Assembly: GCA_003222675.1 (NCBI GenBank)
Contig: QHWT01000073.1
Location: forward strand, 1-46,833
DNA from: Acidobacteriota bacterium
GTDB lineage: Bacteria; Acidobacteriota; Vicinamibacteria; Vicinamibacterales; 2-12-FULL-66-21
Length of the DNA: 46,833 nt
Direction of reading: 5' to 3'
Shown: in pieces, positions 16,266-28,633 of the stretch
Layout: each line of letters opens with the position of its first letter
Position numbering within the stretch: the stretch's first letter is position 1
Notes under the pieces: model-generated
The model's database searches: none
Seen by the model: the letters and a program-made list of their open reading frames with translations, nothing else
Told to the model about the DNA's origin: nothing
Made by a program: the position numbers and the translations under genes

Positions 16266-16341
16266 AACACCGGATCGACGCGCGCGTCCAGCGCGACGCC
16301 GAGGATCAACGTTGTGTCGAGCGCCGTCAGTGCTTGCCTCC

Positions 16342-17106
16342 ATGTGCTGTAAGACGCCGGCCGGGCCGCGAGCGGTAGCACGCGGCGTTCGAGATGCTGG
16401 CGCAGCGCTGCTCCTCTTCGCAATCACCGCCTGCGGCGCAGGCAACGCCGGCCTGCAGCGCGACACGCGCGAATGGCGCGCGGCGCGCCGGCAGATGGTT
16501 GAAGAGCAGCTGATCGCCCGCGATATCAGCAGTCCGCGCGTGGTCGACTCAATGCTCGCCGTACCGAGGCATCTCTTTGTGCCGGAGTCCGTGAGGGCAG
16601 AGGCGTATCGCGATCGGCCGCTGCCAATCGGTCACGGCCAGACGATCTCACAGCCCTACATCGTCGCATTTATGACGCAGGCGCTCGAGATCGAACCGTC
16701 GCATCGCGTGCTCGAGATCGGCACTGGCTCGGGTTATCAGGCCGCCGTCTTGAGCACGCTGGCGGAAGAGGTCTACACGATCGAGATCATCGCGGCGCTG
16801 GCGGACCGTGCGCGGAAAACGCTGGGCGCCCTTGGCTATCGCAACGTTCAAGTGCGCACCGGGAATGGGTACCTTGGTTGGCCCGAGCATGCGCCGTACG
16901 ACCGCATCATCGTGACGGCGGCACCCGAAGACGTGCCGCCCGCACTGGTGGAGCAGTTGAAAGTCGGTGGATTGATGGCGATTCCCGTGGGGTCAGTCAC
17001 GCAGGAGCTGCGCATCCTGCGGCGTACGGCAACGGGAACCCAGACGCTCCGTACGCTTCCCGTGCGATTCGTGCCGATGACGGGGCCAACGAAGCAGACG
17101 AAGTAA
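16342..17106 (+). CDS. pcm: Protein-L-isoaspartate O-methyltransferase, lipoprotein form
   Basis: A 254-residue SAM-dependent methyltransferase that repairs isoaspartyl residues in aged proteins. Family motifs are MVEEQLIARDISSPRVVDSM, VPRHLFVPE, GHGQTISQPYIVAFMTQALE, the SAM loop VLEIGTGSGYQAAVLSTLA and YDRIIVTAAPEDVPPALVEQ. Unlike the usual cytosolic enzyme it has an N-terminal hydrophobic stretch ending in ITAC|G, a good lipobox, so it may act in the periplasm; exported Pcm-like proteins are known in Gram-negative bacteria. The ATG at 16342 is chosen to include the signal; an in-frame TTG at 16312 is less likely. It converges with guaB. Confidence 0.88.
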   Translation: MCCKTPAGPRAVARGVRDAGAALLLFAITACGAGNAGLQRDTREWRAARRQMVEEQLIARDISSPRVVDSMLAVPRHLFVPESVRAEAYRDRPLPIGHGQTISQPYIVAFMTQALEIEPSHRVLEIGTGSGYQAAVLSTLAEEVYTIEIIAALADRARKTLGALGYRNVQVRTGNGYLGWPEHAPYDRIIVTAAPEDVPPALVEQLKVGGLMAIPVGSVTQELRILRRTATGTQTLRTLPVRFVPMTGPTKQTK

Positions 17107-17254
17107 ACGGCTTCCAGAACCGAAGCAACAAAGAAAACGAACAAAGCGAAGAAAATAACAAAACGGAAGTTCGCTTCGTTGACCTCCGTTGTGTTCGTTG
17201 CTTCGTTCTTGAAATCCGTTCCCTCCGTGTTCTCCGTGTTCTCCCTGTGCGGTC
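17107..17254. repeat. Convergent spacer with inverted word repeats
   Basis: The first half is purine-rich (GAAGCAACAAAGAAAACGAA, AAAGCGAAGAAAATAAC); the second half carries the complementary words TTCGCTTCGTTGACC, GTTCGTTGCTTCGTTC and then CTCCGTGTTCTCCGTGTTCT. The two halves can fold on each other (CGAAGCAAC with GTTGCTTCG). It separates converging pcm and guaB and may act as a two-way transcription end (inference). The base composition is clearly lower in GC than neighbouring genes. Confidence 0.5.
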
Positions 17255-18787
<1,533 letters not shown>

Positions 18788-18793
18788 CTACCT

Positions 18794-18822
18794 GCAAAAA
18801 AGGCCGACATCGGTCGGCCTTG
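18794..18822 (-). terminator. Rho-independent terminator after secA
   Basis: Read on the minus strand, AAGGCCGAC pairs with GTCGGCCTT across a 4-base loop (CGAT) and is followed by a run of T (bases 18801-18796). The 9-bp perfect stem lies 3 bases past the secA stop (18825), exactly where its transcript should end, just before guaB. Confidence 0.9.
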
Positions 18823-18824
18823 TC

Positions 18825-21770
<2,946 letters not shown>

Positions 21771-21814
21771 GCGGGGCTAATCGCTTGGGTATTCAGACAA
21801 TTGTACACCAAGGG

Positions 21815-21895
21815 TCCCTTCCGCCTAAAGCCGGAAACCGCGAGGGAGGTGCGGCGGCGGTGGTCGTGTGGCTTCCGCCGGGAGGCGGAAAATCT
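21815..21895. repeat. Two REP-like hairpins upstream of secA
   Basis: TTCCGCCTAAAGCCGGAA at 21819-21836 and TTCCGCCGGGAGGCGGAA at 21873-21890 are short palindromes built on the same TTCCGCC/GGCGGAA arms as the pair at 13045-13104. They lie between the M23 peptidase stop (21905) and the secA start. Confidence 0.65.
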
Positions 21896-21904
21896 CCGGA
21901 AGGC

Positions 21905-22807
21905 CTATCGAGCAAGCAGCGTCATCGGGTTGGTCAGACGGCCGTTCATCCACACTTCGTAGTGCAGATGGGCGCCTGTCGAACGACCGGTAGATCCCAC
22001 TAAACCAATGATGTCGCCGCGTTTCACGCTCTGGCCCTCGACAACGGAGATGCGTGAGAGATGACCGTACTTCGTCGTGATGCCGAACCCGTGGTCGAGC
22101 ATCACCATGTTTCCGTAGGCGCCGTTGCGGCTCGCGGCGGTGACGGTGGCGTCGCCCGTCGCGAGCACCGGCTGTCCGTAGTCGGCCGAGATGTCGAGCC
22201 CAGGATGAAAGTCGTTCGCGTCGGTAAATGGATCCCGGCGCGTGCCGAACGAGGACGAGAGCCACCCGGCGACTGGCCACATCGACGGCGTGGCCATGGC
22301 GAGCTTGTGCCGCCGCTCGACGTTATCGCGCACCGATTCGAGGCGGCTGCCGATCACGCCGAGCAGCTCGCTCAGCACGCCGAGCGCAGTCTCCGGTGAT
22401 CCGATTGCGGTGTCCAGCAACGACGTGTGCGTCGCGGGCACCACCTCGCCGCCCATCGCGCGCGACTTCACCAACGCCGGCAGCTTGTTCATCGCGCGGC
22501 TGACCGAGGGCTCGACGACAGCGCGTTCGCCGAGCTGATTGACGGCAGCATGCAGTTCGGAAATCTGATTCGACAGTTGCCCTGTCGCTTCGCGATAGCT
22601 GGCGTTCTCGACCTGGAGCGCGACGTTGATCGATTGCAGGTCTGTAATCGTAGTCCTCGCGCTCCATCGCGCGCCGAGGCCCATGAGGATCGGCAGCGCA
22701 AGGATGCCCGCAGTCGTGCCGAGCGTTGGCCACAACGATATTGTGACGCGCCGCAGGGCGCCGGTTTGCCGATCGGCGATGACGAGGGAATAGCGTTTCG
22801 CTCGCAT
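21905..22807 (-). CDS. M23 family metallopeptidase, membrane-anchored
   Basis: A 300-residue protein with one N-terminal membrane helix (LGTTAGILALPILMGLG, about residues 29-45), then a coiled-coil-like stalk (SINVALQVENASYREATGQL). The C-terminal LytM/M23 domain starts near SSSFGTRRDPF. The zinc ligands are His201 and Asp205 in FHPGLDIS and His282 in HLHYEV; His280 is the catalytic histidine of the HxH motif. Enzymes of this fold cut peptidoglycan cross-links, and such stalked forms act in cell elongation or division. It could also be a degenerate activator, but all catalytic residues are present. It lies upstream of secA on the same strand. Confidence 0.88.
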   Translation of the reverse strand: MRAKRYSLVIADRQTGALRRVTISLWPTLGTTAGILALPILMGLGARWSARTTITDLQSINVALQVENASYREATGQLSNQISELHAAVNQLGERAVVEPSVSRAMNKLPALVKSRAMGGEVVPATHTSLLDTAIGSPETALGVLSELLGVIGSRLESVRDNVERRHKLAMATPSMWPVAGWLSSSFGTRRDPFTDANDFHPGLDISADYGQPVLATGDATVTAASRNGAYGNMVMLDHGFGITTKYGHLSRISVVEGQSVKRGDIIGLVGSTGRSTGAHLHYEVWMNGRLTNPMTLLAR

Positions 22808-23001
22808 GAATTCCGACGAACGGGTCGAACGAGTCCGGGACCTGCTGAGGAGGACGAAACTGTACCACGGGACGGGGGCTTCACGTCAAGAAAAACGGCC
22901 GGGTTTCCGAGCTGGTCGGCGCCTTGCACTGCCGGCCGCAGGCCCTGCGAAAAGCAGGTGATTGGGAAAAAACCCTCTCACTCGCGGAATCGGATCGGGA
23001 A

Positions 23002-23196
23002 ATGAAGGCAACCTTACTCCTTGTTGTGCTCGTGGTCCTGGGGTTGGCTGTGCTGGTCGGCGAGCCTGCGGCGGTAGCCGCGGGGTTCACGGCGGCTACC
23101 GGGCACGCGACACAGACGCCGGAACCGGCGTGGATGCTCCTGTCGGGCGCCACGCTGCTCGGTTTGGCGAGTGCGGTGCGCCGGCTGGTCCCGTAA
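23002..23196 (+). CDS. Minimal PEP-CTERM protein (64 residues)
   Basis: A tiny exported protein: a signal sequence from MKATLLLVVLVVLGLAVLVG, about 20 residues of mature chain, then the complete sorting signal TPEPAWMLLSGATLLGLASA and the basic end VRRLVP. It therefore looks like little more than signal peptide plus exosortase tag. It stands 44 bases before a second PEP-CTERM gene and the exosortase, which supports it being real. The ATG at 23002 is preceded by GGATCGGGA. It may be a small structural or regulatory substrate, or a remnant of a larger one. Confidence 0.7.
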   Translation: MKATLLLVVLVVLGLAVLVGEPAAVAAGFTAATGHATQTPEPAWMLLSGATLLGLASAVRRLVP

Positions 23197-23240
23197 ATAG
23201 TTTGCCGCTCTGCGCTGACGAGCTGGAATGTGGAGGTGAC

Positions 23241-23942
23241 ATGCGAGCACTGGGTGTAGCTCTGGTATGGAGCTGCGCGGCCGCGTTTATGCCTGCGGCC
23301 GCCCGCGCCGAGCCGATCACGGTCGCGCTGAACACTGCGATGAGCGGGGCCAGCGCCGCGACGAGCGGCTTCTCGACGAGTGGGTTCAACATCGACTTTG
23401 GAACCGTCATGTTGCCCACCGGCAATTCGAGCACAACGATCTTCGTTGACGGGCTGCAGGCGAACCGCAATTACACGGTGACATTTTCCGTGAAGGGCAA
23501 CCCGGCGCGCAATCCGTGGAATACGTTGACGGCGGAGATTCTGGATCCGCTTTCCGACGGATTCGACGGGAAAGATCCGGTCCAGCCCGCCTATGTCGCG
23601 CAGACTCCGGGGTACTCGACATCCACGAACTACGACGGTTTGAGCTTCGCGCAATTCAGCGGCCTCACGCGGAGCGCCACGTTCGCCAGTGGCGGGACCG
23701 CCGGTCTGTTTGTAGATGAGCTCACTGACGAACGTGATCTGCTGCGGTTTTCCGGATTCGCAGGGGGCGATACCGCGCGCGTCACGTTCGGATTGCGCGA
23801 CACGCTTGGATCGCGCGGGTTCCTGGTGCGGCTCTCCGTCTCGGGCGCGCGAGCGATCGCTAACCCAGAACCGGCGTCGTTACTGCTGCTTGGAACCGGC
23901 CTGGCCGGTCTGGTGGGGTACCGTCGGCGCATCGCGGCCTGA
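23241..23942 (+). CDS. PEP-CTERM sorting domain protein
   Basis: A 233-residue exported protein. It has a signal peptide (MRALGVALVWSCAAAFMPAA then ARAEP), a beta-rich middle (TIFVDGLQANRNYTVTFSVK, with FSGFAGGDTARVTFGL later) and the C-terminal sorting signal NPEPASLLLLGTGLAGLVGY followed by RRR. The tag is recognised by exosortase, cut, and the protein is thought to be passed to the outer surface, often with exopolysaccharide. GGAGGTG sits seven bases before the ATG. The exosortase gene starts 6 bases after its stop. The middle part matches no domain I can name. Confidence 0.85.
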   Translation: MRALGVALVWSCAAAFMPAAARAEPITVALNTAMSGASAATSGFSTSGFNIDFGTVMLPTGNSSTTIFVDGLQANRNYTVTFSVKGNPARNPWNTLTAEILDPLSDGFDGKDPVQPAYVAQTPGYSTSTNYDGLSFAQFSGLTRSATFASGGTAGLFVDELTDERDLLRFSGFAGGDTARVTFGLRDTLGSRGFLVRLSVSGARAIANPEPASLLLLGTGLAGLVGYRRRIAA

Positions 23943-23948
23943 GGCCGC

Positions 23949-24836
23949 ATGACAAAACGGACGGTCACCGCGCTCGCGCTCGTGACGCTCGCGGCGACCG
24001 CCGTCTACTTGCCCGTACTCTCGTCGCTTGTCTCGCAATGGGCGAGCGACGAGAACTATTCGCACGGCTTCCTGATCGTTCCTTTTGCTATCTATTTCGC
24101 GTGGGCGGGCCGCGAGTCCCTCGCGGCGGCGCCGCTCGGCCCATCGGCGGCCGGTCTCATCATCGTCTGCGGCAGTCTCATCCTCCTGATCGCGGGCCTC
24201 TTTGGCGCTGAGCTGTTTCTCGCGCGTATCTCGCTCATCGGTGTGCTCGCCGGCACGGTCCTCTTTCTATTCGGATCGCAGCATCTGCGTCTTCTCGCGT
24301 TTCCCATCGCACTGCTCGTGCTGATGGTGCCGCTGCCGGCGCTGGTCTTCAACCAGATCGCCTTTCCGCTGCAACTCTTCGCGTCGCGGGTCGGTGAGCT
24401 GGTCCTCACGACAGCCGGCATTCCCGTCCTCCGCGAGGGCAACATTCTCGAGCTGTCGACGACCAAGCTCGAAGTGGCGCAGGCATGCAGCGGCATCCGA
24501 TCGCTCGTGTCGCTGGTGACGCTCGGGGTGATACTCGGCAAGCTGAATGAGCCGCGACGATGGGCGCGCGCAGTGCTCGCTTTCGTCGCGATCCCGATCG
24601 CCATCGTCGAGAACGCGGCGCGCGTGGCCGGGACAGGAGTGGCGGCCCACTGGATCGGACCCGAAGCCGCTGAAGGATTCCTTCACACGTTCTCTGGCTG
24701 GGTCATGTTCGTGCTCGCGTTCGGGCTGCTGCTCTTGACGCAGCGCGCACTCGCGCGCGGATGGCCAAGGGCTGTGCACGGGCCGCGCGCGATCCAGGAA
24801 GGCAGCGGACCATCAACCATGGTGTTGCCGTCATGA
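23949..24836 (+). CDS. Exosortase
   Basis: A 295-residue polytopic membrane protein with about eight hydrophobic segments. The catalytic triad of the family is visible: Cys180 in VAQACSGIRSLVSL, Arg225 in ENAARVAG and His246 in LHTFSGW. NYSHGFLIVPFAIYFAW near the N-terminus is also typical. It is a transpeptidase-like enzyme that processes PEP-CTERM tags in the inner membrane. It lies directly after a PEP-CTERM substrate, and its stop overlaps the ATG of the EpsI-type gene (ATGA). The subtype cannot be assigned with confidence from motifs alone. Confidence 0.93.
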   Translation: MTKRTVTALALVTLAATAVYLPVLSSLVSQWASDENYSHGFLIVPFAIYFAWAGRESLAAAPLGPSAAGLIIVCGSLILLIAGLFGAELFLARISLIGVLAGTVLFLFGSQHLRLLAFPIALLVLMVPLPALVFNQIAFPLQLFASRVGELVLTTAGIPVLREGNILELSTTKLEVAQACSGIRSLVSLVTLGVILGKLNEPRRWARAVLAFVAIPIAIVENAARVAGTGVAAHWIGPEAAEGFLHTFSGWVMFVLAFGLLLLTQRALARGWPRAVHGPRAIQEGSGPSTMVLPS

Positions 24837-25438
24837 TGGGCCGCGCCGTGCTGTTGTCGGTTCTGATCGCATGCGCCGGCGTGGTCGGCGCGCGGGGGCT
24901 AGGGACCGAGCAGCCGGTGAGCCGTTCATCGTTGACAACATTCCCGCGGACCCTGGGGTCATGGACCGCGGCGGGCGATGTACCGCTCGAAGACGAGATC
25001 GTGCGCGTGCTTGGAGTGGACGATTACGTCAGTCGAACGTACGTCGACGCGAGCGGCGAGCCCGCGAACCTGTACGTCGGCTATTACGCGAGTCAGCGGC
25101 AAGGGGACACGATCCACTCGCCACAGAACTGCCTGCCAGGCGCCGGCTGGCAGCCGGTGGAGTCCGCGCGAACGTCGCTCGCGGTCGAGGGCGCCACCTT
25201 GCCGGTCAACCGCTACGTGATCGAAAAGGGACCCGAGCGCCAGGTCGTCCTGTACTGGTATCAAGGACGCGGACGCGTGGTCGCGAACGAATATGCGAAC
25301 AAGCTGTGGCTGATGGTGGACGCCGCGCGATTGCGGCGCACGAACGGATCGCTGGTTCGCATCATCGCACCAAGAGAGAGCGCTGCGGTCGACTTCGCGC
25401 GAGTGGTGTATCCACGACTGCCCGAGTATCTGCCATGA
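24833..25438 (+). CDS. EpsI family protein (exosortase-associated)
   Basis: A 201-residue exported or membrane-anchored protein that begins with a hydrophobic segment (MGRAVLLSVLIACAGVVGAR). Family hallmarks are FPRTLGSWTA, VDDYVSRTYVDASG, LYVGYYASQRQGDTIHSPQN with CLPGAGW, and VLYWYQGRGRVVANEY. EpsI-type proteins accompany or are fused to exosortases in polysaccharide loci; the exact role is not settled. The ATG overlaps the exosortase stop and its own stop overlaps the next ATG, giving strict coupling across the three genes. The protein is complete and unfused. Confidence 0.92.
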   Translation: MMGRAVLLSVLIACAGVVGARGLGTEQPVSRSSLTTFPRTLGSWTAAGDVPLEDEIVRVLGVDDYVSRTYVDASGEPANLYVGYYASQRQGDTIHSPQNCLPGAGWQPVESARTSLAVEGATLPVNRYVIEKGPERQVVLYWYQGRGRVVANEYANKLWLMVDAARLRRTNGSLVRIIAPRESAAVDFARVVYPRLPEYLP

Positions 25439-27624
25439 CGAAACGCTTGCTGACGCTCACCATGCTGCTGACATGGGTCATCTCCTGCGGGACGGACCCG
25501 AAGGTCAGGGCCGACAAGTACGTGGCGAGCGGCGATGGTTATGTCGCGAACCACAAGGTCAAGGACGCCATCATCGAATATCGCAATGCGGTGAAAGCGC
25601 AGCCGTCGCGCGCGGACGTGTACTACAAGCTCGCTCGCGCGTACACCGAAGTCGGCGATGCCGTCAGAGCCTATGGCGCGTATTCGCAGGCAGCCGATCT
25701 CGACCCCTCGAACATCGACGCGCAACTCCAGTCGGGCACGCTCCTGCTCATGGCCGGTGAGTTCGGGCAGGCGCGCACGCGCGCGGAGCTCGCGTTGAAG
25801 GCGGATCCGAACAGTGCCAAGGCGCACATTCTGTTCGGCAATGCGATGGCCGGCCTGAAGGACACCACGCAGGCGATTAACCAGATGGAGCAGGCGGTCG
25901 CCCTCGACCCGACCTATGCGCCAGCCTACGCCGCCCTTGGCGCCGTGCAGTTCATCGGCGGGGGGAGGGACGCCGCGCGGCAATCCTTCGAGAAGGCAGT
26001 GCAGCTCGATCCGCGTTCCGTTGATGCACGGCTTGCGCTCGCCAACTACGACTGGGCGGTGGGCGATGGCGCGAGTGCTGAGCGGGAGCTGAAAGCGGCG
26101 CTTGCGGTCGATGCGACGAACGCGCTGGCACATCGCGCGCTCGCGCTCTACTACCTCAGCGATCGGCGTCCCGCGGAGGCGGAGCCGCACTTCAAGGCGC
26201 TCGCGGCGATCTCGCCGGAAGGACAGCTGGCGCTCGCCGATTACTACATGGGTCTCGGCCGTTACGACCAGGCGATCAACCTCTTGCGCCCATTCGCGAC
26301 GCCGCCGTCTTCGCGTTCCGCGACGGCGCGCCAGGCACGAATGCGGATGGCGGCCATCGAGCACGCGCGCGGCAATCATGCCGACGCGATGGCGATTGTC
26401 GCGGGGCTCGTCAGGGAGAAGCCGAAGGATCCCGACGCGCACGTGCTGGCGGCGCGACTGCTCCTCGCGGAAGGGGGCGACCTGAATGTCGCAGGGCAGC
26501 ATACGCGCGATGCCGTAGCGGCCGATCCATCGTCGACGGCCGCGCACTACACCACGGGGCTCGTGTTGCTCGCCCGGCAGGACTACAAGGGCGCCGAGGC
26601 CGCATTCCAGGAGACGCTGAAACTCAATCCGAGAGCCGCCGCGCCGCAGCTCCAGCTCGCGCGCCTGCGCCTTGCCCGCGGTGACGCAGCCGGCGCCTTG
26701 AGCGCGGCGGAGGAAGCCGCCGCGGGACGGCCCGACGACCCGGAAGCCGCGGTGCTGATGGCGCGCAGTCTCAGAGCGCAGGGGAAGCTGGATCGCGCGC
26801 GCCGCGAGATCACCGACCGCCTGGCCAAGGCGCCGGACAATCCGCGGCTGCACACCGAACTGGGATGGATCGAGCTGTCGTCCGGAAAGGTTGACCTGGC
26901 GCGCGCAGCGTTCGAGCGCGCGCTCGATCGCGCCCCGGATTACGAGGATGCGCGCGTGGGCGCCGTCAGCGGCGATGTCGCGGCGCGCGACGTGCCGAAC
27001 GCGCGCGAGCGTGTCGAGCGCTGGCTGGCCGCGCGTCCGCAGGATGCGACTGCGCAGCTTCTCGCGGCGCGCCTCGATGTCCTCCAGAAGAAGCCGGCCG
27101 AGGCGGAGCGCCGTCTGCTGACGATCATCGAGCGGCAGCCGTCGCGTCTCGATGCGTACGAGATGCTCGGCGAGATCTACCTGCAGCAGGGACAGCTCGA
27201 CCCGGCGCTCCAGAAGTACCGTGAGATGGCGGCGCATGCCCCGAATGCCACGGGCCCCTCGACGATGGTCGGCATGATCCTGGAGGCCAAAGGAGACCGC
27301 GCGGGCGCACGCGCGCAGTACCAGGCAGTCCTCGCGAAGGACTCGCGGGCCGGCGTTGCCGCCAACAACCTCGCCTGGATGATGTCGGAAGACGGACAGC
27401 TCGACGAGGCGCTGAAGCTGGCGACGGTCGCGACCGAGGAACTGCGCGATCGTCCCGAGCCCCACGACACGCTCGGATCGATTTACCTGCAGAAACGACT
27501 GCCGGTCCACGCGCTGCCCGCATTTCAGCGCGCCGTCGAACTGGCCCCGCAGAACACTCTCTACAAAAAGCATCTCGAAGAAGCGCAGGCGCGCTCGGCC
27601 GACACGAGCCGCGCCGGCTCCTGA
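25435..27624 (+). CDS. TPR-repeat lipoprotein of the PEP-CTERM/exosortase system
   Basis: A 729-residue lipoprotein with signal MTKRLLTLTMLLTWVISC (lipobox VIS|C), followed by about 18 tetratricopeptide units. Examples are ADVYYKLARAYTEVGDAVRA, APAYAALGAVQFIGGGRDAA, YLQQGQLDPALQKYREMAAH and DTLGSIYLQKRLPVHALPAF near the end. Long TPR lipoproteins of this kind (PrsT type) are regular partners of exosortase loci and presumably hold an export or polysaccharide complex together. It is coupled to the EpsI-type gene by ATGA and is followed 23 bases later by a further PEP-CTERM substrate. No enzymatic motif is seen. Confidence 0.88.
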   Translation: MTKRLLTLTMLLTWVISCGTDPKVRADKYVASGDGYVANHKVKDAIIEYRNAVKAQPSRADVYYKLARAYTEVGDAVRAYGAYSQAADLDPSNIDAQLQSGTLLLMAGEFGQARTRAELALKADPNSAKAHILFGNAMAGLKDTTQAINQMEQAVALDPTYAPAYAALGAVQFIGGGRDAARQSFEKAVQLDPRSVDARLALANYDWAVGDGASAERELKAALAVDATNALAHRALALYYLSDRRPAEAEPHFKALAAISPEGQLALADYYMGLGRYDQAINLLRPFATPPSSRSATARQARMRMAAIEHARGNHADAMAIVAGLVREKPKDPDAHVLAARLLLAEGGDLNVAGQHTRDAVAADPSSTAAHYTTGLVLLARQDYKGAEAAFQETLKLNPRAAAPQLQLARLRLARGDAAGALSAAEEAAAGRPDDPEAAVLMARSLRAQGKLDRARREITDRLAKAPDNPRLHTELGWIELSSGKVDLARAAFERALDRAPDYEDARVGAVSGDVAARDVPNARERVERWLAARPQDATAQLLAARLDVLQKKPAEAERRLLTIIERQPSRLDAYEMLGEIYLQQGQLDPALQKYREMAAHAPNATGPSTMVGMILEAKGDRAGARAQYQAVLAKDSRAGVAANNLAWMMSEDGQLDEALKLATVATEELRDRPEPHDTLGSIYLQKRLPVHALPAFQRAVELAPQNTLYKKHLEEAQARSADTSRAGS

Positions 27625-27647
27625 CACAACACTCGCGAGGAGGAGAC

Positions 27648-28328
27648 ATGAGGGCTGGGTCGATGCTCTCCACGTTAGCGCTCGCCCTGGCGTGCGCCGC
27701 GCCGGCTGCCGCCGATACCATCGCAATCACTCGCGGATCCCTGATATTCAACGGGGCGTTCTTCGATCCGCTGACGATCGGCGGCGACCGCGGGTTCACC
27801 TTCGACGCGACCGTTGGAGACGGGGTCGTCGATTTCGTCCCGGGCTGTGGCGGGTTCTGCGATCCGGGAACGACCTTCAGCCTAGGGGCATTCTGGATTG
27901 GGAACGATCTCACGGGCACCGCCACCGTCGACGGACGGACGTTCGAACGCGTGGGAGACTTGAGTTCGGATACCTCGGCGCAGGCGCGGTTCAGCGGGTC
28001 GATGTTCGTACCGCTGCCTGGTGGCCGATCGGCGACCACGCGCTCGACGTTCTCGTTCGAGGGCACCTTGTTCGTATTCCATCCGGAAGGTGTGCCCGAG
28101 CAGTTCGACCTCTTCGGAGGCGGAACCGCGATCGGTACATTCGGCCGCGTCGAAGGCCAGAACGAGTGGAGCCTCGATCGCCTCGTGTTCCGGTTCGACG
28201 GAGCCGATCCGGTCCCCGAGCCCGCGACGCTCCTGCTCGTCGCCACAGTCGTCGGCGGGACGCTGGCGCGGAGGTATGCAAAAGCCGTAAGCCGTAGGCG
28301 GTATGCGGCAAGCGGCGGTAAGCAGTAG
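27648..28328 (+). CDS. PEP-CTERM sorting domain protein
   Basis: A 226-residue exported protein: signal MLSTLALALACAAPAAADT, a beta-rich middle with glycine-rich turns, and the sorting signal PVPEPATLLLVATVVGGTLA followed by RRY. After the expected basic end the frame continues for about 15 residues (AKAVSRRRYAASGGKQ), encoded by the AAGCCGTAAGCCGTAGGCGG repeat array, so the natural stop has apparently been replaced by repeat DNA. GGAGGAG stands six bases before the ATG. It ends the exosortase locus. The middle part is unassigned. Confidence 0.85.
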   Translation: MRAGSMLSTLALALACAAPAAADTIAITRGSLIFNGAFFDPLTIGGDRGFTFDATVGDGVVDFVPGCGGFCDPGTTFSLGAFWIGNDLTGTATVDGRTFERVGDLSSDTSAQARFSGSMFVPLPGGRSATTRSTFSFEGTLFVFHPEGVPEQFDLFGGGTAIGTFGRVEGQNEWSLDRLVFRFDGADPVPEPATLLLVATVVGGTLARRYAKAVSRRRYAASGGKQ

Positions 28329-28365
28329 GACGCGGAGCCGTAGGCGGGTAAGCGAAAGCGTTTAC
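28278..28365. repeat. AAGCCGTAAGCC word array at PEP-CTERM gene end
   Basis: Degenerate words of the form (A)AGCCGTAAGCCGTAGGCGGT, GCGGCAAGCGGCGGTAAGCA and GGAGCCGTAGGCGGGTAAGC follow each other from within the end of the PEP-CTERM gene into the spacer. They add the last residues of that protein. The word differs from those at all other sites in the window. Confidence 0.6.
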
Positions 28366-28391
28366 AGTGCGTGCGTGATGCACCATCAGTG

Positions 28392-28584
28392 CTACGCGCC
28401 GGTGTCGTCTTCGAACCCATGCGGCCGAAGGTTCTCCAGCATGCCAGGGAGCGTGTCGTACCCATCGCAGACCAGTGGCCCGTCCTCGCTGATCAAGGAA
28501 CACCTCGCGGGCGGGGCCTCCCGGCTGGCGGCGTTGCTCCTCCCTCAAATACTCCCCGTATTCTCGGTCGTCGCGCCTTGCCAT
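28392..28584 (-). pseudogene. Small unknown gene, apparently frameshifted
   Basis: From an ATG at 28584 the minus strand reads MARRDDREYGEYLREEQRRQ, a plausible charged N-terminus. A neighbouring frame then reads SLISEDGPLVCDGYDTLPGM, LENLRPHGFEDDTGA and a stop at 28392, which looks protein-like and acidic. Joined they would encode about 64 residues. The shift would lie near 28495-28530. It lies 49 bases downstream of comM on the same strand. No family is recognised, and the joined reading is inference. Confidence 0.35.
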
Positions 28585-28633
28585 CCAGGCGCCGCGCTCC
28601 GCGATCTGGCCCTCGTTCAACGAGGACGGGCCA

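Noticed and set aside
16205-16423. Minus-strand frame containing ALDTTLILGVALDARVDP between tsaE and pcm
   Set aside because: The LDTT start recalls TsaB, but the rest does not match and the frame runs into repeat DNA; too weak to annotate.
25261-27726. 821-codon open minus-strand frame opposite the TPR lipoprotein
   Set aside because: It is Arg-rich without motifs, and the opposite strand carries clear TPR text. It is a composition effect.
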